In this document: positions 15,501 to 25,600 of the stretch, in pieces
Numbering within the stretch: position 1 is the first letter of the stretch
How the letters are laid out: each line of letters opens with the position of its first letter
Origin: Bacteroidales bacterium
Lineage (GTDB): Bacteria; Bacteroidota; Bacteroidia; Bacteroidales; F082
Assembly: GCA_016281295.1 (NCBI GenBank)
Contig: JAEEII010000244.1
Coordinates: forward strand, 1 to 30,220
Direction: 5' to 3'
Length of the DNA: 30,220 nt
Position numbers and translations under genes: made by a program
Notes under the pieces: generated by a model
What the model saw: the letters and a program-made list of their open reading frames with translations, nothing else
What the model was told of the DNA's origin: nothing
Database searches by the model: none

Positions 15501-18178
15501 TGAATGGCGCCACCGCTTACGAATTCTATGTGATTGCCAATTGTTCCGAGGAAGACAACAGCGAACCTTCAGCTGTATTCACTTTCACTACCAAGTGTGA
15601 TCCTATCACCGATTTTCCGTGGAGCGAAGACTTTGAAGACTTCCAGACCAACACCTACGGTGTTACCCTCAACGAACCTTGCTGGGAAAACGAACACCTT
15701 GAAGGCAACGGCAGCTATTTCTTCGAGGTTATCAGCATCACCAATGGCGACAACAGCACTAACCAACTCCGTCTGCACGACATGAGCAGCGGCAACCTGA
15801 CCAAGCTTATGCTCCCCGGCATGAACCTGCCGAATGCCAACTTCCAGTTCTCCATCGATGTATATCGTAGCAGCAGCTATTCAACCTACACCACAGAAGG
15901 TATCAGAGTGTTTGCAAGCGCCGATGGCGAAATCGAAGGCGCCACCGAGTTGGCCTTTATCCCGCGTGTCTATTCAGCATCAAGCGATGTCATTCCTGCT
16001 GAAAACGCAGCTGGCTGGTACACCTACAACCTGCCCATCGGCATGAGCGGCATCTGCTACATCATCATCCGTGGCGAAAGCAAATTTGGCACTGCCACAT
16101 ATATGGACAACTTCGCTGTTTCCGAACCTTCCTTTACCACGACCATCATCGGTTACACCCAGAACGAGAACCCCAAAGGCGGCTATTACCTCATCGCTTC
16201 ACCTATCGGTAACGTCAACCCTGACAAAGTGGATAACATGCTCGCAAACGAATACGACCTCTATTACTTTGACCAAACCCACAACAAACTGGAATGGGTC
16301 AACTACGAAACCACATCCGACGGCTTCGACCTCTTAGCTGGCAAGGGTTACCTCTATGCCAACAGCGAGACTGTGGACTTGGTCTTCCACGGCTCAGCCA
16401 ACACCGATGTTGACGAGGCCATCTTAACCCTCGAATCCGGTGTTGACTTTGAAGGCTGGAACCTCGTGGGCAACCCCTTCGGAGACACCGCATACATCGA
16501 CCGCGAGTTCTACGTCATGAACGGAAGTGGCAGCGAAATCGCCGTCGCTGAAGTCAATTACATCGAACCTATGCAAGGTGTCTTTGTCATCGCCAAACAA
16601 GACCAAGAGACCCTGAAATTCACCACCACCGCCCCTGCAAACCAAGGCAAGAAACTCGTCTTCAACATCAGCCAAGGACGTGGTGGAGTCATTGACCGTG
16701 CCATCATCCGCTTCGACGAAGGTCAAGAACTTCCCAAATTCCAGCTCTTCGACAACAGCACCAAACTCGCCATCGAACAAAACAGCAAGGAATTTGCCGT
16801 GGTCCACAGCAGAGCAGCCGGAGAGATGCCGATGAACTTCAAGGCAGAAACAGACGGAAACTACACCCTGACTGTCTCTGAAACGCTCAACACTCAACTC
16901 TCAACGCTCAACTTGATTGACCACCTCACAGGCAACGTCATCGACCTCCTCGAGAACCCAAGCTACAGCTTCAACGCTAACACCACCGATGACCCCGCTC
17001 GCTTCACCGTCGTGTTCAGAAAGGTAAACAACGATCCCGAAGTCACACAAAACGTCAGCGTCAATGCCGGCTGGAACTGGTGGTCCACCTACATGGAGAT
17101 GATTGGTGTCGATGGCGTACAACTGCTTGAAAACGCCCTCGGCGACAACGGTATCCAAATCAAGTCGCAAATGGCATTCGCCTCCAACTCAACCAATGGA
17201 TGGGAAGGAAGCCTGGGATCCATCAAAAATGAAAGCATGTATATGATTAAAGTGGAGCATGCCGACGACTATGCCGTCACCGGCAATGTCGCCTATCCCA
17301 CCGACCATACCATCCGTCTCACCGAGGGATGGAACTGGGTTGGCTATGTCCAGAACAACATCATGGAACTCAACGAAGCCCTCGTCAACATGCCAGCTTC
17401 TGACGAAGACATCATCAAGTCATTGAATGGCTTTGCCATTTATTACGAAGACTACGGATGGTGGGGCGAACTCCAGAACCTCCAACCCGGACAAGGCTAC
17501 ATGATCCGTTCCAACACCTCCAGCACCTTCACCTACCCCGACAACGCCAAGAGTTCAGTGGACAACATGCCAATGAACGTTGAAAAATACTGGAACAACG
17601 CCATCGGTAAGTACGCCCACAACATGAACCTCATGGCCGTCATCGAAATGAACGGCAATGAACTCCGCACCGAAAACGCTGAGCTCGCCGCCTTCGACAA
17701 CAATGACGAGTGCCGCGGATCGGCCAAACTGATGTATGTCAAACCCATCGACCGCTATGTGGCCTTCCTCACTGTCCAAGGCAACAACAACGAGCCCATC
17801 CACTTCATGGTTCGTAACCAAGACCAAAACTACAAGGTCAACGAAACGGTCACCATGATTGTTGACGAGGTCATCGGCACCGCCCACAACCCGTTCAGAA
17901 TGACCCTCAAGGGCGCCGGAATCAGCGAGAACAGCACCGCTCTCGGCATCTTCCCCAACCCGACTACCAAGGGACAACAAGTGCGCATCGAACTGCCTGT
18001 AACCATGGATAATGCCACCATCGAAATCATTGATGTGCTGGGACGCGTCGTCTATGAAAACATCGCTGGTGGAGACGATGTACACACCGTCTCTACGCCG
18101 GACGTGCCTGGTGTTTACACCGTCCGCGTCACCGATGCCCAGGGACAGACCTTCCATGGCAGATTAACCGTCAAATAA
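12551..18178 (+). CDS. T9SS-secreted adhesin with five cleaved-adhesin and four FN3 domains
   Basis: 1875 residues, probably a surface-exposed binding protein; no enzyme domain is recognised. The signal peptide (1-23, ending MNAQ) closely resembles that of the previous adhesin. Five cleaved-adhesin/choice-of-anchor-J domains (about 26-170, 255-400, 499-660, 754-920, 1020-1195) each begin with a YGFEN/WTETFN-type motif and most end with LDDF/LDDV-type motifs. They alternate with four fibronectin III domains (about 170-255, 401-498, 661-753, 922-1018) that look intact, unlike in the neighbours. The module shared by all three large proteins follows (about 1200-1490), then two GWNW-containing segments (about 1506-1700), and a type A T9SS sorting domain (about 1799-1875, GIFPNPT to the end). 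This sorting domain differs clearly from the near-identical pair in the first two proteins. A heptamer repeat lies inside the coding sequence at 16882-16909. Confidence 0.88.
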   Translation: MKRKTLLIMLLMALFTPLAMNAQQSLPYEYGFENNNLATDGWTATSGGINSSGYHTGTYGFRFSYNVTSDVYLVSPVLSGGTNGVEVSFYYKAYSSSYPDHFNVGYTTDENVTDPSRFTYGSLVTSSTSWQEYTETLPAGTVRVAIKYDADNYDDGYYLYLDDFSFEAVSSCAKPTDLAIDYREGATTATVTWRGDARSYNVDVNGTIEVVTGNSYTIRDLAPATAYTVKVQADCGDEQSAWVNAGSFTTPCPETFAIPYAYGFENAADINCWTLSPASNMMLDDQEPEFAHSGNAFLFLNYTTTPPQYVISPELSGIVNGLHVEFWYSQYENGVETFQVGYSTTDNDPGSFTWGDEITASTTYQRFSANYPAETKYVAVMHTANDQYYLFLDDFLFEESASCLEPTGVQVANAATTGATISWNAGGEESAWDIFVTDDATILPNDATIPTVANIADNPYALTGLTSGTTYYVYVRAICGENEISAWSSAAIFNTACDAMALPYTYGFEDATLPVCWNTIVENTSYTGINLMAPSASSTNQVLAFYMGTYQNPALVAVLPEVDAAYPLNGYQITFDACYANTSSSNMTAGKLAIGIMTDPTDVSTFELIEEVDITDGFSTFGSHTVMLNSYTGDGQYIAIKDIYTQTGYVLVDNIEVTELPSCLAPTALGASLTSTSAELSWTANSGETAWTLYWKESGATEYTEVANVTNPYTLEGLTATTAYEYYVVANCSETDQSEASEVYSFTTLCGSVTTFPWTETFNNLTVAYSIPNCWDNAEGTTTINSYKWCYNTKTSGNGMASNGHEGSCVVFDSYNNSNNNTNFLKTVPLSLPSDQPMQLSFWYRNPTGGDFSVYISTDGGATHETALATGLTGVSAWTEHDPINLGNYAGQDVVIVFKGTSNYGSGDAYIYLDDVTVKAVPSCAIPTALAATTTNNSAVLSWTANSGEDTWTVYYREVTPDKVRANEYVEVIVGENPYTLEDLNGATAYEFYVIANCSEEDNSEPSAVFTFTTKCDPITDFPWSEDFEDFQTNTYGVTLNEPCWENEHLEGNGSYFFEVISITNGDNSTNQLRLHDMSSGNLTKLMLPGMNLPNANFQFSIDVYRSSSYSTYTTEGIRVFASADGEIEGATELAFIPRVYSASSDVIPAENAAGWYTYNLPIGMSGICYIIIRGESKFGTATYMDNFAVSEPSFTTTIIGYTQNENPKGGYYLIASPIGNVNPDKVDNMLANEYDLYYFDQTHNKLEWVNYETTSDGFDLLAGKGYLYANSETVDLVFHGSANTDVDEAILTLESGVDFEGWNLVGNPFGDTAYIDREFYVMNGSGSEIAVAEVNYIEPMQGVFVIAKQDQETLKFTTTAPANQGKKLVFNISQGRGGVIDRAIIRFDEGQELPKFQLFDNSTKLAIEQNSKEFAVVHSRAAGEMPMNFKAETDGNYTLTVSETLNTQLSTLNLIDHLTGNVIDLLENPSYSFNANTTDDPARFTVVFRKVNNDPEVTQNVSVNAGWNWWSTYMEMIGVDGVQLLENALGDNGIQIKSQMAFASNSTNGWEGSLGSIKNESMYMIKVEHADDYAVTGNVAYPTDHTIRLTEGWNWVGYVQNNIMELNEALVNMPASDEDIIKSLNGFAIYYEDYGWWGELQNLQPGQGYMIRSNTSSTFTYPDNAKSSVDNMPMNVEKYWNNAIGKYAHNMNLMAVIEMNGNELRTENAELAAFDNNDECRGSAKLMYVKPIDRYVAFLTVQGNNNEPIHFMVRNQDQNYKVNETVTMIVDEVIGTAHNPFRMTLKGAGISENSTALGIFPNPTTKGQQVRIELPVTMDNATIEIIDVLGRVVYENIAGGDDVHTVSTPDVPGVYTVRVTDAQGQTFHGRLTVK
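16882..16909 (+). repeat. In-frame tandem heptamer inside the adhesin gene
   Basis: AACGCTC, AACACTC, AACTCTC and AACGCTC are consecutive and encode about LNTQLSTLN. The two paralogues have a different sequence in this place (TEVNFTYLH and EEVSFSYLH) before the shared LID motif, so the repeat appears to have replaced or entered the shared module without breaking the frame. Confidence 0.75.
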
Positions 18179-18194
18179 ACCTCACCCCAGTGCT

Positions 18195-18214
18195 CCCCTC
18201 TCCATGGAGAGGGG
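18195..18214. repeat. Perfect 20-base palindrome in the intergenic region
   Basis: Centred on CCATGG with CCCCTCT/AGAGGGG arms, just after the adhesin stop codon and before its terminator. Similar CCCCTCTCC...GGAGAGGGG palindromes occur widely as intergenic repeats (recalled, not searched). Confidence 0.6.
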
Positions 18215-18224
18215 CTGGAATGGG

Positions 18225-18260
18225 AAAAGAGGGTGACTTTTTGGGTCACCCTCTTTTTTT
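18225..18260 (+). terminator. Rho-independent terminator after the 1875-residue adhesin
   Basis: GAGGGTGAC (18229-18237) and GTCACCCTC (18245-18253) form a perfect nine-bp stem around TTTTTGG, followed by seven T. It separates the adhesin locus from the ATP synthase operon. Confidence 0.92.
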
Positions 18261-18333
18261 ATAAGGTATTACCGTTATCCTGAAATCCAAAAAAATATCA
18301 TCTTAAAAGAATCACCAACCCAAAATAATTTGC

Positions 18334-18341
18334 TACATTTG
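18334..18341 (+). promoter_or_regulatory. -7 promoter element of the ATP synthase operon
   Basis: TACATTTG fits TAnnTTTG and lies 23 bases before the atpD start codon. No TTTG box is visible at the usual upstream spacing. Confidence 0.6.
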
Positions 18342-18352
18342 CTGTTTGATAA

Positions 18353-19909
<1,557 letters not shown>

Positions 19910-19923
19910 AAACACTCCCTGCC

Positions 19924-20163
19924 ATGACCATCGAAATCATCACTCCAGCATCCTGCCTCTATCGTGGAGAAGCAATAACGGTAACCGTCCCCAGCAAACA
20001 GGGACCTTTCACCATGCTTGACCACCACGCACCCATTGTCGCCCTCCTCGAAGCAGGTCTGGTGACCCTTACCGACCCTCAAAGCCAAACCCACGAGTTC
20101 GCCATCCAAGGTGGGTGTTGCGAACAACACGACAACCATATCATCATCTGCGCGGAATTATGA
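19924..20163 (+). CDS. atpC: F1Fo ATP synthase subunit epsilon (short form)
   Basis: Central-stalk subunit contacting the c-ring and gamma. At 79 residues it contains only the N-terminal beta-sandwich domain (starting MTIEIITPASCLYRGEA, with the typical GPFTMLDHHAPIVALL stretch). The C-terminal helical domain that inhibits ATP hydrolysis in E. coli is absent, as is usual for short epsilon subunits in Bacteroidota. Its stop codon overlaps the next gene (ATGA at 20160-20163). Confidence 0.94.
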   Translation: MTIEIITPASCLYRGEAITVTVPSKQGPFTMLDHHAPIVALLEAGLVTLTDPQSQTHEFAIQGGCCEQHDNHIIICAEL

Positions 20164-20543
20164 AAAAAGAAGTGACCACAAAATACCTGTCCTTGTTCCT
20201 CCTCGCCGACCTTCTTATCGTCGGCGTCCTCCTCTGCTTCTTCAGTCAAAAGGAATGGTGGAACAACTGGATGGTGACGGCCCCGAACCTCTACATGATC
20301 CTCGGGGCGCTCTACTGCCCTTTGATGAAGAAAAACCTCGACGAACAAGTCAGCCGCCAACGCTGGCTTTACCTCTACAAAGGCATCAAAATGCTCCTCA
20401 CCATCGTCATGCTGGTGCTTTATATCTTTTTGGTCAAACAAGGCACTACTGCCTTCGTCATCATCACCGCCATCGCCTATCTCATCGGCCTCATTGTCGA
20501 GACCTACAGCTTCTTGCATTATTTGAAACATCTCGAAAAATGA
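20160..20543 (+). CDS. AtpI-like membrane protein (ATP synthase subunit I)
   Basis: 127 residues with four predicted membrane segments (about 10-28, 38-54, 72-92, 96-116). It lies between atpC and atpB, where other Bacteroidota carry a similar small protein; AtpI-type proteins help assemble the c-ring or supply magnesium (family knowledge; sequence similarity here is weak). The start at 20160 is chosen because it forms an ATGA overlap with the atpC stop. A start at 20115 would add 15 polar residues that overlap atpC in another frame. The gene ends in a second ATGA overlap with atpB. Confidence 0.75.
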   Translation: MKKEVTTKYLSLFLLADLLIVGVLLCFFSQKEWWNNWMVTAPNLYMILGALYCPLMKKNLDEQVSRQRWLYLYKGIKMLLTIVMLVLYIFLVKQGTTAFVIITAIAYLIGLIVETYSFLHYLKHLEK

Positions 20544-21634
20544 CCCCCTCCTTTCGCCATATAACCCTTGGAACCGCGTTATCCCGCATCATCCTCACCA
20601 TCACCCTTTTTCTCGTTGGTGCAGGCACCCTAAAAGCCCAAGAAGACAACTCCCTGGATGTGAAGTCATTCATCTTCGGCCACACGGGCGACGGATATTG
20701 CTTCCACCTCACTGAAATCAAAGGACACCCTGTTTGTGTGTGGTTGCCTGTCATCGTCCACAGCAAAGAAACGGGATGGCATGTCTTCTCCTCCAAACAC
20801 GTCTGCGAACTGGCCGAGGGCGAGACCTATCAAGGCTTTTACATCGCTCCGATGACCGACCCGAAACATCCAGGCAAGCTGGTGGAAGTCACTGCCTCTA
20901 GAGAGGTCAAACGGCCATTCGACCTGTCGTTTACCCGTAATGCTTTCGGCATCTTCCTGGTCTGCGGCTTCATGCTGGCCTTTTTCCTGCCCGCTGCGAG
21001 AAAATACAAGAAAGACCCGATGGCCACCCCTACCAAATACCAAGGATTGGTGGAATGGCTCACTTATATGGTGCTTGACGGCATCATCAGTCCCTCCATC
21101 CCCAAGAGCAAGGTGCCTAAGTTTGCGCCTTACCTGCTCACCGTTTTCTTTTTCATCTTCTTCTGCAACCTCTTTGGACTGATACCCTTTTTCCCCTTCG
21201 GCGCCAACGTCACCGGTAACCTGTCGATCACCCTGGTTCTCGCGCTGTGCACTTACGTCGCAGTCAACGTCTTAGGCAACCGGCACTATTGGAAAGACAT
21301 CCTTTGGCCCGACGTGCCTTTGTTCCTGAAGTTCCCCATCCCGCTGATGCCCATCATAGAACTCGTATCCACCCTCACCAAGCCCTTTGCCTTGATGATC
21401 CGTCTCTTTGCCAACATCTTGGCAGGACACATTATCATCATGGTACTCATGGCGCTGATTTTCATCATCGGAGGCATGTACGGTGCGGGCTTAGGCTCTG
21501 CCACCTCGGTCATCTCCATCTTCATGATGGTATTCATGACCGCCCTCGAATGCCTTGTCGCCTACATCCAAGCATACGTCTTTACCATGTTATCATCCAT
21601 CTTCATTGGGATGGCACAAGAAGGGGAGGAATGA
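20540..21634 (+). CDS. atpB: F1Fo ATP synthase subunit a
   Basis: Membrane subunit forming the proton half-channels beside the c-ring. 364 residues. The N-terminus resembles a signal peptide (about 1-34, ending LKAQ), followed by a roughly 90-residue domain likely outside the membrane, a long form found in Bacteroidota. Membrane helices follow from about residue 130. The essential arginine (E. coli Arg210) is Arg288 in LMIRLFANILAGH. The start at 20540 (ATGA overlap with the AtpI-like gene) is preferred: the frame stays open to 20111, but the additional 143 residues are low-complexity and overlap the AtpI-like gene. Confidence 0.95.
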   Translation: MTPSFRHITLGTALSRIILTITLFLVGAGTLKAQEDNSLDVKSFIFGHTGDGYCFHLTEIKGHPVCVWLPVIVHSKETGWHVFSSKHVCELAEGETYQGFYIAPMTDPKHPGKLVEVTASREVKRPFDLSFTRNAFGIFLVCGFMLAFFLPAARKYKKDPMATPTKYQGLVEWLTYMVLDGIISPSIPKSKVPKFAPYLLTVFFFIFFCNLFGLIPFFPFGANVTGNLSITLVLALCTYVAVNVLGNRHYWKDILWPDVPLFLKFPIPLMPIIELVSTLTKPFALMIRLFANILAGHIIIMVLMALIFIIGGMYGAGLGSATSVISIFMMVFMTALECLVAYIQAYVFTMLSSIFIGMAQEGEE

Positions 21635-21650
21635 ATTTAGAATTTAGAAT
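21633..21650 (+). repeat. Tandem heptamer at the atpB stop codon
   Basis: GAATTTA, GAATTTA and GAAT begin within the stop codon of atpB. The same unit occurs at the atpG stop (25528-25541). It is strikingly AT-rich against the surrounding genes. Confidence 0.75.
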
Positions 21651-21685
21651 ATCATCATAACAAAACAACTTAAAAACAAATCAAC

Positions 21686-21940
21686 ATGTTAAACGTCATC
21701 TTAACAACCTTACTTGAAATCGGCGCATACGTACCTGGTATCGCCGCTCTTGCTGCTGCTATCGCTGTTCTCGGTGCCGCCTGGGGTATTGGAGGCATTG
21801 GAAAATCCGCCATGGAAGCCATCGCCCGTCAACCTGAAGCTGCTGGCAACGTCCGCTCCAGCATGATCATCGCGGGAGCTCTTGTCGAAGGTGCTACCCT
21901 CTTCGCAGTCGTCGTCTGCATTCTGGCTGTTGTCAAATAA
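21686..21940 (+). CDS. atpE: F1Fo ATP synthase subunit c
   Basis: Proton-carrying ring subunit, 84 residues, two membrane helices joined by the polar loop ARQPEA (47-52). The ion-binding carboxylate is Glu68 in ALVEGATLF. The residue after it is Gly rather than Ser, and the position equivalent to Gln32 of the sodium-type enzyme appears hydrophobic, so the ring most likely transports protons (inference from motif). Preceded by a 51-base gap containing the heptamer repeat. Confidence 0.97.
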   Translation: MLNVILTTLLEIGAYVPGIAALAAAIAVLGAAWGIGGIGKSAMEAIARQPEAAGNVRSSMIIAGALVEGATLFAVVVCILAVVK

Positions 21941-21948
21941 ACAGAACC

Positions 21949-22449
21949 ATGGAACTATTTCTTCCTGAAAGCGGTCTGATGATCTGGATGCTCATCGGCT
22001 TCCTCATCGTCTTGGTCATCCTCGCCAAAGTGGGATGGCCCATGATTATGTGTGCCGTGAACAAACGGAACCAGCATATCAGCGACTCTCTCCTTGCGGC
22101 ACAAGAGGCCAACGACGCGCTCGCTGGCATCGAAGCCGCCAAAGAAAAAGCCATCGCAGCGTCGCAAGCCGAACAGCTGCGCATCATGAAGGAGAGCCAG
22201 GAACTGAGAAGCCAGCTCATCGAAGAAGCCAAGACCCAAGCACGTCTCGAAGCAGAGAAAATCGTCGCCGACGCAAAACTACGCATCGAGAAAGAACAAG
22301 CCGAAGCCATGGCACAGATCAAAACAGAAGTCATCACCCTCTCCATCGACATCGCCGAGAAACTGCTGCAACGCGAACTTAGCAACAAGGACGAACAGAA
22401 CAACTACATCGAGACCCTGCTGAAAGACAAACCCAGGATAGAAGCTTAA
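21949..22449 (+). CDS. atpF: F1Fo ATP synthase subunit b
   Basis: Peripheral stalk subunit, 166 residues. One N-terminal membrane helix (about 8-32, MIWMLIGFLIVLVILAKVGW) is followed by a long charged helix rich in Ala, Glu, Lys and Gln, typical of the dimeric stalk coiled coil. Eight bases after atpE and three before atpH, so translation is probably coupled. Confidence 0.96.
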   Translation: MELFLPESGLMIWMLIGFLIVLVILAKVGWPMIMCAVNKRNQHISDSLLAAQEANDALAGIEAAKEKAIAASQAEQLRIMKESQELRSQLIEEAKTQARLEAEKIVADAKLRIEKEQAEAMAQIKTEVITLSIDIAEKLLQRELSNKDEQNNYIETLLKDKPRIEA

Positions 22450-22452
22450 GCT

Positions 22453-22998
22453 ATGGACAACGGAAAGATATCGGTACGGTATGCAAGAGCCCTGCTGAAC
22501 ACCACCAAGGAGCTCCAATGCGGGAAAACAGTGTACGAAGGGATGGCGAGACTGGCTGAAAACTACAGTCAAGCCTCGACCCTCTTCTACGAGGCATTGT
22601 CGAACCCTATGATCAGCGGCGAAGAGAAGCTGAACCTCCTCATCACCGCCACAGGAGAACCCGTGCATCCCTGCCTGCTGAACTTCTTCCGATTCCTTAT
22701 CGAGAAGAAACGCGAGAACAAAATCCATCTCATCGCACTGCAATACCAAGAGATGTATCGCGCTGAGAACCACCTTCTCCGTGCCGATGTCACCACCGCA
22801 GCCATGCCCGATGAAAAGACGCTGAACCACATCCGCGAATTCGTGGAAAACAACTTCCACTGCGAAGCCGAAATCCACCTCAAGGTGGACCCCGACCTCA
22901 TCGGAGGATTCACCCTTGACATTGAACACGAACGCCTCGATGCCAGCATCGCTGGACGATTACAACACCTCAAAGAAGAATTGAAAAACGAAAGGTGA
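22453..22998 (+). CDS. atpH: F1Fo ATP synthase subunit delta
   Basis: Connects the peripheral stalk to the top of F1. 181 residues, with the N-terminal helical domain (ISVRYARALLNT) and the C-terminal DPDLIGGFTLDI motif typical of the family. The last codons and the stop lie within a heptamer repeat (22983-23003). Confidence 0.96.
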   Translation: MDNGKISVRYARALLNTTKELQCGKTVYEGMARLAENYSQASTLFYEALSNPMISGEEKLNLLITATGEPVHPCLLNFFRFLIEKKRENKIHLIALQYQEMYRAENHLLRADVTTAAMPDEKTLNHIREFVENNFHCEAEIHLKVDPDLIGGFTLDIEHERLDASIAGRLQHLKEELKNER

Positions 22999-23003
22999 AA
23001 GGT
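22983..23003 (+). repeat. Tandem heptamer at the atpH stop codon
   Basis: GAAAAAC, GAAAGGT and GAAAGGT span the TGA at 22996-22998. The short spacer to atpA also contains a small hairpin (CGTTTG/CAAACG, 23015-23032) of unknown role. Confidence 0.6.
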
Positions 23004-23072
23004 CTCTAAGAAACCGTTTGAACGGCCAAACGAAATCCCCCGCTAAAACGCCAACAACGAAAAAGAAAAAAG

Positions 23073-24638
23073 ATGATCAAAGCAAGCGAAATATCAAGCA
23101 TCTTACAGATGCAACTCCAAAACCTGAACAACCGTGCCCAGTTTGAAGAAATCGGCAAGGTGCTACAAGTCAGCGACGGCGTGGCCCATGTGTATGGCCT
23201 CGACCGCGTGCAGGCCAATGAGCTGGTGCAATTCGAGAATGGCACCATGGGAGTCGTGCTCAACCTTGAAGAAGACAATGTCGGCGTGGTGTTGCTCGGC
23301 CCTACCGAGGGCATCAAAGAAGGTGAAAACGTACACCGCACCCAACGTATCGCCTCCGTCCTCGCGGGCGAAGGTATGCTGGGTCGTGTCGTCGATGGAC
23401 TGGGACGACCGATCGATGGGAAAGGACCCATCCAAGGCAAGACCTATGAAATGCCCCTCGAACGCAAAGCCCCCGGTGTCATCTTCCGACAGCCCGTCAA
23501 CGAGCCCTTGCAAACCGGCATCAAGGCCATCGACGCCATGATTCCCATTGGACGCGGACAACGTGAGCTCATCATCGGCGACCGTCAAACAGGCAAAACA
23601 GCCATCGCCATCGACACCATCATCAACCAAAAGGAGAACTTCAAAAACGGCAAACCCGTCTATTGCATCTACGTAGCCATCGGCCAAAAAGGATCCACCG
23701 TGGCCAACCTCGTAAAGACGCTACAGGATCATGGTGCCATGGACTATACTATTGTAGTATCAGCCACAGCCTCCGACCCCGCCGCCATGCAGTTTTACGC
23801 CCCTTACGCCGGTGCTGCTATCGCCGAGTTCTTCCGCGACACGGGCCGTCACGCATTGGTCATCTACGACGACCTCTCCAAACAAGCCGTCGCCTACCGT
23901 GAGGTGTCGCTCATCCTCCGCCGTCCACCAGGACGCGAAGCCTACCCTGGCGATATCTTCTATCTACACTCCCGTCTGTTGGAACGCGCAGCCAAGATCA
24001 TCACCAACAACGACGTGGCACGCCAGATGAACGACCTGCCCGACTCCCTACGCGACATCGTCAAAGGCGGAGGCTCCATGACTGCCCTCCCCATCATCGA
24101 GACACAGGCGGGCGACGTGTCGGCTTATATCCCCACCAACGTCATCTCCATCACCGACGGACAGATCTTCCTTGAAACCAACCTCTTCAACGCGGGCATT
24201 CGACCCGCCATCAATGTGGGTATCTCCGTCTCCCGTGTCGGTGGTAACGCACAAATCAAATCCATGAAGAAAATCGCCGGAACCCTCAAGCTCGACCAAG
24301 CACAGTTCCGCGAGATGGAAGCCTTCTCCCGATTCGGTGCTGAACTCGATGCCGCCACACTCGCCATCCTCGACAAAGGACGCAAAAATGTGGAACTGCT
24401 GAAACAGCCACAATATACACCTATGCCCGTCGAAAAACAAGTGGCCATCATCTTCTGCGGCACTAACGGACTCCTGCAAAAAGTGCCAGTCAACAAAGTT
24501 CATGACTTCGAAAACCAGTATCTTACCATGCTCGAAGCCAAACACAAAGACATCCTCGACCAACTTCGTCAAGGCATCGTCAACGACGACATCAAAGCAA
24601 CCCTAAAAGCCGAAGCAGAATTATTAATTAAGAATTGA
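23073..24638 (+). CDS. atpA: F1Fo ATP synthase subunit alpha
   Basis: Regulatory nucleotide-binding subunit of F1, alternating with beta. 521 residues. P-loop GDRQTGKT at 169-176 with Lys175; conserved [22 protein letters not shown] region and the downstream arginine-finger motif [13 protein letters not shown] are present. The C-terminal LLIKN is encoded by AT-rich heptamer-like sequence at the gene end. Confidence 0.98.
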   Translation: MIKASEISSILQMQLQNLNNRAQFEEIGKVLQVSDGVAHVYGLDRVQANELVQFENGTMGVVLNLEEDNVGVVLLGPTEGIKEGENVHRTQRIASVLAGEGMLGRVVDGLGRPIDGKGPIQGKTYEMPLERKAPGVIFRQPVNEPLQTGIKAIDAMIPIGRGQRELIIGDRQTGKTAIAIDTIINQKENFKNGKPVYCIYVAIGQKGSTVANLVKTLQDHGAMDYTIVVSATASDPAAMQFYAPYAGAAIAEFFRDTGRHALVIYDDLSKQAVAYREVSLILRRPPGREAYPGDIFYLHSRLLERAAKIITNNDVARQMNDLPDSLRDIVKGGGSMTALPIIETQAGDVSAYIPTNVISITDGQIFLETNLFNAGIRPAINVGISVSRVGGNAQIKSMKKIAGTLKLDQAQFREMEAFSRFGAELDAATLAILDKGRKNVELLKQPQYTPMPVEKQVAIIFCGTNGLLQKVPVNKVHDFENQYLTMLEAKHKDILDQLRQGIVNDDIKATLKAEAELLIKN

Positions 24639-24639
24639 G
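24619..24639 (+). repeat. Degenerate tandem heptamer at the atpA stop codon
   Basis: AATTATT, AATTAAG and AATTGAG run through the stop codon (24636-24638), with ACTGGAG as a possible fourth degenerate unit. Confidence 0.5.
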
Positions 24640-24654
24640 ACTGGAGAAACTCCC

Positions 24655-25527
24655 ATGCCTAACCTAAAGGAAATACGGGCCCGCATCGCTTCCGTGGCCT
24701 CCACGGAGAAAATCACCAACGCCATGAAAATGGTGTCGGCGGCCAAGTTGAAGAAGTCGGAAAGCATCACTACCAGCTTCCTGCCTTACCGCAACAAACT
24801 CAGTGAAGCCCTTTCTAACTACCTCAGCTCACTCGAAGAAAACGTTTCCATCCCATTGGCAGAACAAAGAGAGATCAAAAAAGCCGTCCTCATCGGCTTC
24901 TCCTCAAGCAGCGGATTGTGTGGCGTTTATAACACCAACGTCAACAAGTTGTTCAAGAAGATCTACGAGGAATACGCCGAAAAGCTCGGAACAGATGCCA
25001 TCGAAACCATCCTTTTCGGAAAGAAACTAAACGAATACGCTCTAAAAAACGGCATCAAAGTCACCGAGGCCCATGAGAGTTTGAGCGACGCGCTCTCTTT
25101 CAAAACAGCCACCGACTTGAGCGACGCCATGGTTCAGAAATTCATGAGTCACGATAGCGACCGCGTGGTGATGGTGTATAACCACTTCAAAAGCGCGGGA
25201 GTGCAAACCCCATTAGCCGAGGCTATTTTGCCGCTCCCCTCCGACGCCATCACCTCGGGGAAAGCATACGACTACATCGTGGAGCCATCCAAAGACGAGT
25301 TTATCACAGAAATGGTGCCCAAGGTGATCCGCACCCGTTTCTATTCCATTATGTTGGATGCCTTCACAGCCGAGCATGGTGCACGCATGACAGCCATGCA
25401 TATCGCTTCCGACAACGCCAACACCCTGCTTCAGGAACTGAAAATCCAATACAACAAAGCGCGTCAAAACGTCATCACCAACGAGCTCATCGACATCGTA
25501 GGTGGAGCGGAGGCGCTTAATAATTAA
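24655..25527 (+). CDS. atpG: F1Fo ATP synthase subunit gamma
   Basis: Central rotor shaft, 290 residues. The conserved N-terminal helix (IRARIASVASTEKITNAMKM) and C-terminal helix (YNKARQNVITNELIDIVGGAEAL) form the coiled coil inside F1. Last gene of the operon, 16 bases after atpA. The final Leu-Asn-Asn and the stop codon lie in AT-rich repeat sequence. No clear terminator hairpin follows it; the inverted repeat at 25601-25623 is a weak candidate. Confidence 0.97.
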   Translation: MPNLKEIRARIASVASTEKITNAMKMVSAAKLKKSESITTSFLPYRNKLSEALSNYLSSLEENVSIPLAEQREIKKAVLIGFSSSSGLCGVYNTNVNKLFKKIYEEYAEKLGTDAIETILFGKKLNEYALKNGIKVTEAHESLSDALSFKTATDLSDAMVQKFMSHDSDRVVMVYNHFKSAGVQTPLAEAILPLPSDAITSGKAYDYIVEPSKDEFITEMVPKVIRTRFYSIMLDAFTAEHGARMTAMHIASDNANTLLQELKIQYNKARQNVITNELIDIVGGAEALNN

Positions 25528-25544
25528 GAATTTAGAATTTAGAG
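25528..25544 (+). repeat. Tandem heptamer after the atpG stop codon
   Basis: GAATTTA, GAATTTA and GAG directly follow the TAA, preceded by the related TAATTAA. The unit is identical to that at the atpB stop codon. Confidence 0.75.
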
Positions 25545-25600
25545 GGAGTTGGGGTGTTTTTTCTGTAGCTTTCATGTAACATTTTTATGTTTCTGCCTAC

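Noticed and set aside
443..18178. One single operon for all adhesin-locus genes
   Set aside because: Strong terminators at 7570-7603 and 12400-12440 and separate -7 elements before each large gene argue for three transcription units.
20111..20539. N-terminal extension of AtpB by 143 residues
   Set aside because: The frame is open but overlaps the AtpI-like gene, is rich in Arg/His/Pro, and the ATGA overlap at 20540 followed by a signal-like sequence is a better start.
21686..21940. Sodium-dependent ATP synthase ring
   Set aside because: The residue after Glu68 is Gly, not Ser/Thr, and the Gln32 equivalent appears hydrophobic, so the sodium-binding signature is missing.
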